Below, one piece after another: positions 1 to 6,814 of a stretch of DNA of 9,364 bases (position 1 is its first letter; every line of letters begins with the position of its first letter). The notes under the pieces are model-generated. The model did no database searches and was not told the DNA's origin. It saw only the letters and a program-made list of their open reading frames with translations. The translations under genes were made by a program, and so were the position numbers. The DNA is from DATFEN01 sp035691285. Its GTDB lineage: Bacteria > Acidobacteriota > Vicinamibacteria > Fen-336. The DNA lies in contig DASSJI010000296.1 of NCBI GenBank assembly GCA_035691285.1, forward strand, positions 1 to 9,364, written 5' to 3'.

Positions 1-9
1 GCGCGAGCA

Positions 10-40
10 TGGACGTAGACCTCCCCTTCCACACTATAAT
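10..40 (+). promoter_or_regulatory. Putative promoter of the cimA leader transcript
   Basis: A perfect TATAAT hexamer lies at 35-40 in a GC-rich context where such a sequence is rare. A weak -35 candidate, TGGACG at 10-15 (four of six matches to TTGACA), sits 19 bp upstream, slightly long. Transcription would start near 46-50, at or just before the ATG of the leader ORF at 50, so the leader would be leaderless or nearly so. The -10 box is seen in the sequence; promoter function and start site are inferred. Confidence 0.5.
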
Positions 41-49
41 GCTTCCGCG

Positions 50-148
50 ATGATGCGGAGCGGACGCGGAGCCGGCCGGACCCTGGCGGAGGCCGCGGTG
101 CGCGCGAGCATCGTCATTAGCGGGCCCAGGAGGGGTTCCACGATCTAG
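50..148 (+). CDS. Putative isoleucine leader peptide upstream of cimA (32 aa)
   Basis: A short ORF opens with two consecutive ATG codons (50 and 53) and ends at TAG 146-148. Its notable content is the cluster ATC-GTC-ATT (Ile-Val-Ile, codons at 110-118) plus a final ATC just before the stop, so it has three Ile and two Val codons in 32. The peptide otherwise is rich in Arg, Gly, Ala and Ser and resembles no protein I recognise. There is no Shine-Dalgarno sequence before the ATG, but the TATAAT at 35-40 places transcription initiation almost at the start codon. The Ile cluster lies directly 5' of the first pairing arm at 121-126, and the stop codon lies inside the second, which is the geometry of ribosome-mediated attenuators such as ilv and leu leaders. 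The peptide itself would have no function beyond its translation. The chief alternative is a chance small ORF, which high GC makes fairly likely. Confidence 0.5.
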   Translation: MMRSGRGAGRTLAEAAVRASIVISGPRRGSTI

Positions 149-200
149 GCCCGGAAACGCCGTCAGATCCCGAAGCCCCGAGGACAGAGACCTCGGGGCT
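121..200 (+). promoter_or_regulatory. Candidate transcription attenuator with alternative hairpins (cimA leader)
   Basis: Three competing pairings can be drawn by hand. The first is CGGGCC 121-126 with GGCCCG 148-153. The second, an antiterminator, pairs GGGGTTC 132-138 with GAA(G)CCCC 172-179 (G175 bulged), GATCT 142-146 with AGATC 165-169, and GGC 148-150 with GCC 159-161, about 15 bp. The third is the terminator stem 174-183 with 191-200. The first and second share 148-150, and the second and third share 174-179, so they are mutually exclusive. A ribosome stalled at Ile codons 110-118 would cover 121-126 and free the antiterminator arm. A ribosome that reaches the stop at 146-148 would block that arm and let the terminator form. 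Base pairing is seen; regulatory behaviour is inferred from the classical amino-acid attenuation mechanism. No folding energies were computed. Confidence 0.55.
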
Positions 201-212
201 TTTGCTTTTCTT
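174..212 (+). terminator. Intrinsic terminator in the cimA leader
   Basis: A perfect 10-bp inverted repeat, AGCCCCGAGG at 174-183 and CCTCGGGGCT at 191-200, has a 7-nt loop ACAGAGA and is followed directly by TTTGCTTTTCTT (201-212, nine T of twelve). A173 can also pair with T201. This is a textbook rho-independent terminator, placed 13 bp before the cimA ATG and downstream of the putative leader ORF, so it is best read as an attenuator. It could instead end transcription of a gene beyond the left edge, but the promoter-like box at 35-40 would then lie between that gene and the terminator. Confidence 0.85.
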
Positions 213-225
213 GGGGACCACGAGA

Positions 226-1814
<1,589 letters not shown>

Positions 1815-1818
<4 letters not shown>

Positions 1819-3131
1819 GCCGAGGCCGGCTGCGCGGCGCGGATCGGCTCGATCCGGACGCGGGCGATGCGGCGCCCGGCCATCGCCGCGACCCCGATCC
1901 GGTAGATCTCGACCTCGACGCTCTCGCCACCCATCGGGACGCTGCCCAGCCGCTCGAGGAGCAGCCCGGCCACGCTCGCGTAGCGGGGCGACTCCGGCAG
2001 GCTCAGGCCGAAGCGGGCGTTCAGCTCGCGGACCGCCACGCCGCCGTCCACCTCGATCACGTCGTCTCCAAGCGCGCGCACCGGCGGCTCGCTGTCGTCG
2101 TGCTCGTCGCGGATGTCTCCCACGATGGCCTCGAAGACGTCCTCGAGGGTCACGAGGCCGTCGACCGCGCCGTGGTCGTCGAAGACCATCGCCAGGTGAC
2201 GCCGCTCCCGGCGCATCGCGGCGAGGAGTTCCCTGGCCTTGAGCGTCTCGGGCACCAGGAGCGCGGGCCTCACCAGGGGCGCGATGTCCGAGGGCCGACC
2301 GCGCTGCCTGGCCTCGTAGAGGTCGCGGGCGTACACGATGCCGTCGATGGTGTCGAGGTCGTCGGCGTAGACCGGGAGGCGGGAGTAGCCGGAGTCCCGG
2401 GCGATGCGCAGGGCCGCCTCGATGCTGCTGCCGCGGGGCAGGCCGACCACGCGGCTGCGCGGCGTCATGAGCTGGCGCGCTTCGTAGTCCTGGAAGGCGA
2501 CGGCCCCCTTGACGACCTGGCCGTCGAGCATGCCCTGACGGTCCGCCTCGTCGAGGATCGCGCGAATGTCCTCGACGCTGTGGAACGGGCTGTGAGTCTC
2601 TCCGCGCTGTCCCAGGAGCCGGAGGACGATCCCCGTGGCCGCGGTCAGCGTGGTGACCGCGAGGCCGGCGAAGCGCTCCAGCCGCTCGATCGGCCGCGCC
2701 ACCAGGAGGCCCAGCGTCTCGGCATGCCGGACGGCGAGCGACTTCGGCACCAGCTCGCCGACCACGAGGGAGAGGAACGCGATCAGGAAGACGACGAGGC
2801 CCACGGCCAGGGGCTCGGCCAGCTCCCGCATCCACGGCAGCGGCAGCGAGGCGAGCAGCGGCTCGAGCCTCTCGACGGCCGCCACGCCGCCGACCGCCGA
2901 CGCCAGCGTCCCGACCAGCGTCACACCGATCTGCACCGTCGCCAGGAAGCGATCCGGGTCGGACTTCAGGCGGAGCAGGGCCTGCGCCGCGCGCTGGCCC
3001 GCCTCGGCCCGGGGCCGGATCCGCGCCCGCCGCGCCGAGATCACGGCGATCTCGGCCCCGGCGAAGAAGCCGTTCAGCAGGATCAGCACGGCGACGAGGG
3101 TCACCTCCAGGGCGAAGCCGTCGCCGCTCAC
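1815..3131 (-). CDS. CNNM/CBS-domain membrane protein of the HlyC/CorC (hemolysin-like) family
   Basis: The 438-aa protein has the full family architecture. An N-terminal CNNM (DUF21) membrane domain, about residues 8-175, carries LNGFFAGAEIAV at 19-30 and GELVPKSLA at 125-133. A CBS pair starts at MTPRSRVV (222-229) and runs through HLAMVFDDHGAVDGLVTLED (312-331). A CorC_HlyC C-terminal domain spans about 350-430. Family members act in the inner membrane, mostly in Mg2+/Co2+ handling; the hemolysin name is historical, and the substrate cannot be told here. The frame stays open far upstream on the minus strand through chrB, but that part is antisense shadow. GTG at 3131 is chosen because it gives the normal family N-terminus and has GGGGG nine bases upstream; TTG at 3173 is the alternative. 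The gene faces away from chrB across a shared 114-bp intergenic region and converges on cimA with overlapping stops. No convincing promoter was seen for it; TAGGAT at 3178-3173 (minus) is a weak -10 candidate. Confidence 0.9.
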
Positions 3132-3201
3132 GACCAGGGGCCCCCGGACCGTCGGAAGGCGTCCATCCCCCAATCCTATGCGAAGCGCAAGCTCGGATAA
3201 C

Positions 3202-3239
3202 ACAGTTGAGTCAAAACTGGCATACAGTTGTGCTATGAT
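3202..3239 (+). promoter_or_regulatory. Putative chrB promoter with operator-like repeats
   Basis: The AT-richer island between the divergent genes holds ACAGTTG twice (3202-3208 and 3224-3230, 22 bp apart, about two helical turns). An inverted AACTG (3215-3219) lies between them, so CAGTT/AACTG/CAGTT arms alternate. CATA (3221-3224) and TATG (3234-3237) form a further inverted pair. A TATGAT box (3234-3239, five of six matches to TATAAT) ends six bases before the chrB GTG at 3246, implying a leaderless mRNA. No good -35 box is found at normal spacing. Repeats that overlap the -10 suggest autoregulation by ChrB, whose N-terminus is PaaX-like; this is inference. Confidence 0.5.
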
Positions 3240-3245
3240 CCGTTC

Positions 3246-4214
3246 GTGGCGCAGCCCAGGGCCCCGCGCTGGCTCCTCCTGATCCATCAGATTCCTCCGA
3301 CGCCCAGCTACCTGAGGGTCAAGATCGGCCGGCGACTGCAGTCGCTCGGATCGGTGCCGGTCAAGAACTCGGTCTACGTGCTGCCGCGGACCGACCAGGC
3401 ACTCGAAGATTTTCAGTGGGTCCGCGGCGAGATCGTCGCGGGCGGCGGAGACGCCTCCGTCTGCGAGGCGCGCTTCGTCGAGGGGCTCTCGGACGGAGCC
3501 GTGGAGGCCCTCTTCAACGCCGCGCGCGAGGCCGACTACGAATCGCTCGTTCGCGAAGCACGGCGCCTTCAGGCCGCGCTGAAGCCCGCGGGGCGCCGCC
3601 GTGGGTCGAGCAGGGAGCGGCTGGCCTCGGAGCTCCTGAAGCTGAGGAAGCGCCTGGGCGAAGTGGCCGCGATCGACTTCTTCGGCGCGCCGGGTCGCGG
3701 CGCCGTCGAGGGGATCCTCGCCGCCGTCGACGGCGGCCTGCGGACGCCAGCGGAGGTTTCCGCCGAGGTCGTGGCGAAGCCGGGGGAGTTCCGGGGACGG
3801 ACCTGGGTCACACGCGCAGGCGTCCACGTCGACCGGATCGCCAGCGCCTGGCTCATCCGTCGCTTCATCGATCCGGACGCGCGCTTCAAGTTCGTCCGCG
3901 GCCAGTCCTACGCGCCGGAGGCTGGAGAGCTGCGCTTCGACATGTTCGACGCGGAGTTCACCCACGAGGGAGAGGACTGCACCTTCGAGGTGCTGCTCCG
4001 GCGTTTCGGGTTGACGGAGCCAGCGCTCCGGCACGTCGCGGAGATCGTTCACGACGTCGACCTCAGGGACGCGCGCTTTTCGCGGCCGGAGGCTTCTGGG
4101 CTCGAGCGGCTCGTGGCCGGCATCGCCATGCGCCACAAGGACGACGACGCTCGCCTCCGCGACGGCGCCGCCGTCTTCGAGGCGCTCCACGAGTACTTCG
4201 AGCGGAAGGGGTAG
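3246..4214 (+). CDS. chrB: Chromate resistance protein/regulator ChrB
   Basis: This 322-aa protein has the two-part ChrB layout. The N-terminal half, about residues 8-145, is a PaaX-like winged-helix region (WLLLIHQIPPTPSYLRVKIG from residue 10; SVYVLPRTD at 42-50). A basic linker follows around 114-137. The C-terminal ChrB domain, about 185-320, carries WVTRAGVHVDRIASAWLIRR (187-206), FIDPDARFKFV (207-217), DMFDAEFTHEGEDCTFE (232-248) and HDVDL (269-273). In characterised chr operons ChrB senses chromate and controls expression of the ChrA efflux pump. GTG 3246 is chosen over TTG 3228: it gives the usual family N-terminus and falls at the expected transcription start of the TATGAT box. The neighbouring chrA is only a relic here, so the regulator lacks its usual target in this window. 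It heads a rightward cluster with the phosphatase-like and MFS genes. Confidence 0.92.
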   Translation: MAQPRAPRWLLLIHQIPPTPSYLRVKIGRRLQSLGSVPVKNSVYVLPRTDQALEDFQWVRGEIVAGGGDASVCEARFVEGLSDGAVEALFNAAREADYESLVREARRLQAALKPAGRRRGSSRERLASELLKLRKRLGEVAAIDFFGAPGRGAVEGILAAVDGGLRTPAEVSAEVVAKPGEFRGRTWVTRAGVHVDRIASAWLIRRFIDPDARFKFVRGQSYAPEAGELRFDMFDAEFTHEGEDCTFEVLLRRFGLTEPALRHVAEIVHDVDLRDARFSRPEASGLERLVAGIAMRHKDDDARLRDGAAVFEALHEYFERKG

Positions 4215-4253
4215 AGAGATGCAGGTCTTCGCCGCCGACACCGCCGGCGCCCG

Positions 4254-4415
4254 ATGAACGGGCCCGCCACCTTCGGGGGCCCGGTCGCGCTCGTGGGCGT
4301 CGCGTTCGTGCTCCCGTCCTTCCTGATGGTCCTCGCCCTCGCCGTGCTCTTGCGCGTGAAGCGGATGCCGGAGCCGCTGCTGATGGCGGGAGCCGGAGCC
4401 TTGGGAGTGATGCTG
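4254..4415 (+). pseudogene. chrA: Collapsed remnant of chromate transporter gene chrA
   Basis: The 54 codons before the phosphatase-like gene read as ChrA pieces joined in frame. FGGPVA (residues 7-12) resembles the N-terminal FGGP motif of ChrA. VGVAFVLPSFLMVLALAVL (14-32) resembles the end of the first ChrA repeat. VKRMPEPLLMAGAGALGVML (35-54) resembles the extreme C-terminus, where families show a PEPL segment followed by a hydrophobic tail. Intact ChrA proteins run to about 400 residues, so several hundred residues would be missing. The position directly after chrB is where chrA normally sits. The frame remains open into the next gene, so a two-helix membrane anchor fused to the phosphatase domain is the alternative. 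The 39 bp between chrB and here contain a 12-codon ORF (4219-4257) preceded by GAGAG that I cannot assign. Family resemblance is from memory, not alignment. Confidence 0.55.
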
Positions 4416-4826
4416 ATGGGCCCCCCTTCGACGGTCGTCTTCGTTTGCGAGCACGGCTCGGCCAAGAGCCTCGTGGCGGCGTCGCTCTTCGATCGCCTGG
4501 CGAAGGAGCGAGGCCTCCACGTACGCGCGGTCTCGCGAGGAACGGCGCCGGACGCCGCCGTCCCGCCGGCGGTCGCAAGGGCTCTGGCCGACGAGGGCGT
4601 CGACGTGAGCGCGTTCCGTCCGCGTGCGCTCGGCGAGGCCGACCTGCGTGGCGCCACGCTGGTCGTCGCGTTCGGCGTGGACGTCGGCGACATGGCGCGC
4701 AAGGCCGGGGTTCGCGTGTCCCGCTGGGACGACGTCCCGGCGGTGTCGACGAGCTACGCTGAGGCTCGCGCGGCGATCGTCTCGCGCCTCGCGACCTTGC
4801 TCGACGACCTCGAGGTGGGGCGCTAG
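4416..4826 (+). CDS. Low-molecular-weight phosphatase/arsenate reductase-like protein with Lys in the P-loop
   Basis: The 136-aa protein starts VVFVCEHGSAKS (residues 7-18), the position and shape of the LMW-PTP/ArsC phosphate loop, C-x5-R-S, but with Cys11 followed by Lys17 instead of the catalytic Arg. The remainder (RGTAPDAAVPP near 41-51, VDVSAFRPR near 62-70, VVAFG at 83-87, WDDVPAV at 104-110) follows the LMW-PTP fold order, but the usual Asp-Pro general-acid loop is not evident near WDDVP. I recall similar CEHGxAKS proteins annotated as LMW phosphatase family, so the Lys form seems to be a real subgroup rather than a mutation; its activity is unknown to me. ATG 4416 is favoured because GGGAG (4403-4407) lies eight bases upstream and the length suits the family. 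The frame is open back to ATG 4254, giving 190 aa with two hydrophobic segments (see the chrA remnant). The MFS gene begins two bases after the stop, so the two are probably co-transcribed. Confidence 0.75.
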   Translation: MGPPSTVVFVCEHGSAKSLVAASLFDRLAKERGLHVRAVSRGTAPDAAVPPAVARALADEGVDVSAFRPRALGEADLRGATLVVAFGVDVGDMARKAGVRVSRWDDVPAVSTSYAEARAAIVSRLATLLDDLEVGR

Positions 4827-4828
4827 GC

Positions 4829-6046
4829 ATGGCGCTCGGGCTCTCGCCGGCAGGCCGCTTGATCTTCGCGGGCCGCGCGCTGCGCTCGTTCGGGTTCGGG
4901 TGGCTTTCGGTGATCCTGGCCCTCTACCTGGACGCCCGCGGTTTCTCCGGGGCGGCGATCGGCGCGGTGTTCACGGCCACGATGGTGGAGGACGCGCTGC
5001 TCACGATGCTCCTGTCGACGGTCGCGGGCCGCTTCGGCCCGGCGCGCGTGATGGCGGCCACGGCGCCGCTCATGGCGGTGGGAGGGGTCGTGCTGGCCAC
5101 GGCCGAGGCCCCGTGGCTGCTCGTCGTCGGCGCGGTCCTCGGCACGCTCAGCCCGAACGGCCAGGAGGCCGGACCGTTCGCGCCGATGGAGCAGGCGCTC
5201 TTGCCGGGCACTGTGGGAAAGGGCTCTGTCGTGCGCGCCTTCGGCTGGTACAACGTCTTCGCCTTCCTCCCTTCGGCGTTGGGCGCAGCGGCGGCTGGCG
5301 GCGCGATGGGCTGGTCCGCGCAGGCGGGCATCGGTGAGGTCCAGGCGCAGCGGGCGATGCTGCTCGCCTACGCCGCCATCGGCGTGGCCCTGACCGGGCT
5401 GTACGCGCTGCTCTCGGCACGGCTCGAGGCCCAGCCGGCCCCGGCCGCCCGAGCTGCGCTCGGCGCGCTGGGCCTCGGGCGCTCGCGTTCTGCAATCCTG
5501 CAGCTCGCGGGCCTTCAGGGCCTCGACGCGCTGGCCGGCGGCTTCATCATGCAGAGCCTGCTCGCCTACTGGTTCCACCTCCGCTTCGGCGCAGGCCCCG
5601 CGGCGCTGGGCGCGCTGTTCTTCGGGACGAGCCTCCTCTCGGGCCTCTCGTTCCTCGTCGCCACGCGGATCGCAGAGCGCGTCGGCCTGCTCAACACGAT
5701 GGTCTTCACCCATCTGCCCTCGAACCTGATGCTGCTGGCGGTGCCGTACATGCCGACGTTCGAGAGCGCCGGGACCCTGCTCCTCGCCCGGCACCTCCTC
5801 TCGCAGATGGACGTGCCGACGCGCCAGGCGTTCACGATGGCTCTCGTCGCCCCGGAGGAGAGGCCGGCGGCGTCGGGCCTGACCACGAGCGTTCGGGCGT
5901 TTGCCCAGGCCTGCGCCCCGCTGGTCGCGGGGCTGACCCTCGCGGCGGCGAGCCCGGCTCCGTTCCTCTTCGCCGGCGGCCTCAAGGTGGTCTACGACCT
6001 GAGCCTCTTCGTCCGCTTCCGCGGCGTGCGGCTCGCCGAGGCCTGA
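4829..6046 (+). CDS. MFS transporter
   Basis: This 405-aa integral membrane protein has about twelve hydrophobic segments and short loops. The basic loop after the second segment (AGRFGPARV, residues 66-74) matches the major-facilitator loop-2 position. Other recognisable stretches are SPNGQEAGPF (108-117), EQALLPGTVGKG (121-132) and SQMDVPTRQAF (325-335), followed by APEERPAASGLT, a pattern I associate with an uncharacterised MFS subgroup. The central cytoplasmic loop is about residues 197-222. Substrate is unknown. ATG 4829 lies two bases after the phosphatase-like stop, with GGGG at 4817-4820 as ribosome-binding site, so it belongs to the chrB cluster. Whether it exports chromate or another oxyanion in place of the broken ChrA is speculation. 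Length and ends look complete. Confidence 0.9.
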   Translation: MALGLSPAGRLIFAGRALRSFGFGWLSVILALYLDARGFSGAAIGAVFTATMVEDALLTMLLSTVAGRFGPARVMAATAPLMAVGGVVLATAEAPWLLVVGAVLGTLSPNGQEAGPFAPMEQALLPGTVGKGSVVRAFGWYNVFAFLPSALGAAAAGGAMGWSAQAGIGEVQAQRAMLLAYAAIGVALTGLYALLSARLEAQPAPAARAALGALGLGRSRSAILQLAGLQGLDALAGGFIMQSLLAYWFHLRFGAGPAALGALFFGTSLLSGLSFLVATRIAERVGLLNTMVFTHLPSNLMLLAVPYMPTFESAGTLLLARHLLSQMDVPTRQAFTMALVAPEERPAASGLTTSVRAFAQACAPLVAGLTLAAASPAPFLFAGGLKVVYDLSLFVRFRGVRLAEA

Positions 6047-6050
6047 CGCG

Positions 6051-6178
6051 ATGCGCGAAACGCTTCTCCTGAGCGGGCGTGACGTGGCCGAGCTCCTGCC
6101 GATGGCCGAGCCGCGGCCCTCGTCTTCGAGAGGGCGCTCGCGGCGGGGAAGGGTCGGACCTTCGAGTTCCGCGCGTGA
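6051..6178 (+). pseudogene. Internally deleted relic of an ornithine cyclodeaminase/mu-crystallin family gene
   Basis: From ATG 6051 the first frame gives RETLLLSGRDVAELLPMAE (to 6110), matching the start of ornithine cyclodeaminase/mu-crystallin family proteins (a pattern like LLLSxxDVAxLLDMAE). From about 6110 the frame two bases further on gives ALVFERALAAGKGRTFEF and two more residues before TGA 6176-6178, which matches the family's C-terminal end (LVYERAxxxGxG followed by a hydrophobic F). Intact members have about 320-330 residues, so only the two ends, some 42 residues, remain, and they are out of frame. The function is lost. The ATG follows the MFS stop by four bases, so the gene was once the last member of that cluster. 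The in-frame continuation of the first part (to 6248) crosses into the antisense of the next gene and is not a protein. Confidence 0.72.
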
Positions 6179-6181
6179 GTC

Positions 6182-6772
6182 CTACGCCACCCCTTCCCTG
6201 AGGATGCGCTCGAGCTGGATCGCCGGGCACACGGCCTTGCGCAGGTAGTTCGTGAGGTTGGTCGCGACGCTCCGCACCAGCTTCTCCACGCCCGGATCGA
6301 GGCAGCGGCCCTCGGCGTCGAAGACCTTCTGCACGTTCGCCACCGACACCGGCAGCGGGAGCGCGAGGGCGCCGACATGCGCGCACACGCTCCGGAGCTG
6401 CTCGAGGGACTTGATCGCTCCGATGGCTCCGGCGGCGACGCCCAGCAGCGCCACCGGCTTGCCGGCCAGGGCAGACGGGAAGCCCAGGTTCTCGATGACG
6501 AGCTTCATCACGCTGCTGAAGCTGCCGTGGTACTCCGGCGTCGCCAACACGATTCCGGCGGCGGCCGCGACCTTCTCCTTGAGCCTTCGAGTCGACTCCG
6601 CGCCCGGCCGCGCGCCAGGCAGCGGCAGGTCGAGCTGCCCGGGATCGATCACCTCGACCGACACCTGCGGGTCCTTCCGGAGCTCGTCGACGACCAGCGC
6701 CGACGCCTTGGCGGTGTAGTTTCCGGGGCGGACGCTCCCGTTGACGACCAGGACGGAGATGCGGTCTGACAT
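6182..6772 (-). CDS. NADPH-dependent FMN reductase family protein
   Basis: This 196-aa flavodoxin-fold protein fits the NADPH_FMN_red family. The flavin phosphate loop NGSVRPGNYT (residues 11-20) follows the first strand ISVLVV. The second flavin site is TPEYHGSFSSVMKLVIENLG (78-97), the family TPEY(N/H)GS motif. KPVALLGVAAGAIGAI (105-120) is the next strand and glycine-rich turn. Such enzymes reduce FMN, quinones, azo compounds or, in some cases, chromate; the substrate here is open. The start at 6772 is fixed by GGAGG (6785-6781, minus) eight bases upstream; an in-frame ATG farther out at 6796 has no such site. The C-terminus past about residue 180 is slightly long and carries a Cys. It converges on the cyclodeaminase relic with only three bases between, and is divergent to the pirin gene over 42 bp. 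Confidence 0.92.
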   Translation of the reverse strand: MSDRISVLVVNGSVRPGNYTAKASALVVDELRKDPQVSVEVIDPGQLDLPLPGARPGAESTRRLKEKVAAAAGIVLATPEYHGSFSSVMKLVIENLGFPSALAGKPVALLGVAAGAIGAIKSLEQLRSVCAHVGALALPLPVSVANVQKVFDAEGRCLDPGVEKLVRSVATNLTNYLRKAVCPAIQLERILREGVA

Positions 6773-6800
6773 CGTCCTTGCCTCCTTGTCTGGCACTACG

Positions 6801-6808
6801 CGATTATC
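6801..6808. promoter_or_regulatory. Possible shared -10 region between FMN reductase and pirin genes
   Basis: In the 42-bp divergent gap, GATTATC reads as GATTAT on plus (6802-6807) and as GATAAT on minus (6808-6803, five of six matches to TATAAT). Minus transcription would start near 6796, upstream of the GGAGG site. Plus transcription would start near 6814, at the pirin ATG, which has no Shine-Dalgarno sequence. No clear -35 boxes were seen on either side, so confidence is low. Confidence 0.3.
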
Positions 6809-6814
6809 GTGTGC

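Noticed and set aside
141..151. The 11-base string CGATCTAGGCC at the leader ORF stop recurs at the cimA stop (1811-1821)
   Set aside because: Flanks show no further similarity, and both occurrences are explained by an Ile codon plus TAG; probably chance.
4219..4257. A 12-codon ORF after chrB, with GAGAG upstream and its TGA overlapping ATG 4254
   Set aside because: It could be the start of the lost chrA or a coupling peptide, but it is too short and unlike anything recognisable to call.
3132..4520. N-terminal 463-codon extension of the CNNM/CBS frame on minus, reaching through chrB
   Set aside because: It is antisense to the clearly coding chrB, has no domain signature, and the family N-terminus is normal from GTG 3131.
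6178..6248. Continuation of the plus-strand frame from 6051 past the cyclodeaminase relic
   Set aside because: It is antisense to the FMN reductase C-terminus and gives a Ser/Arg-rich string with no family match.
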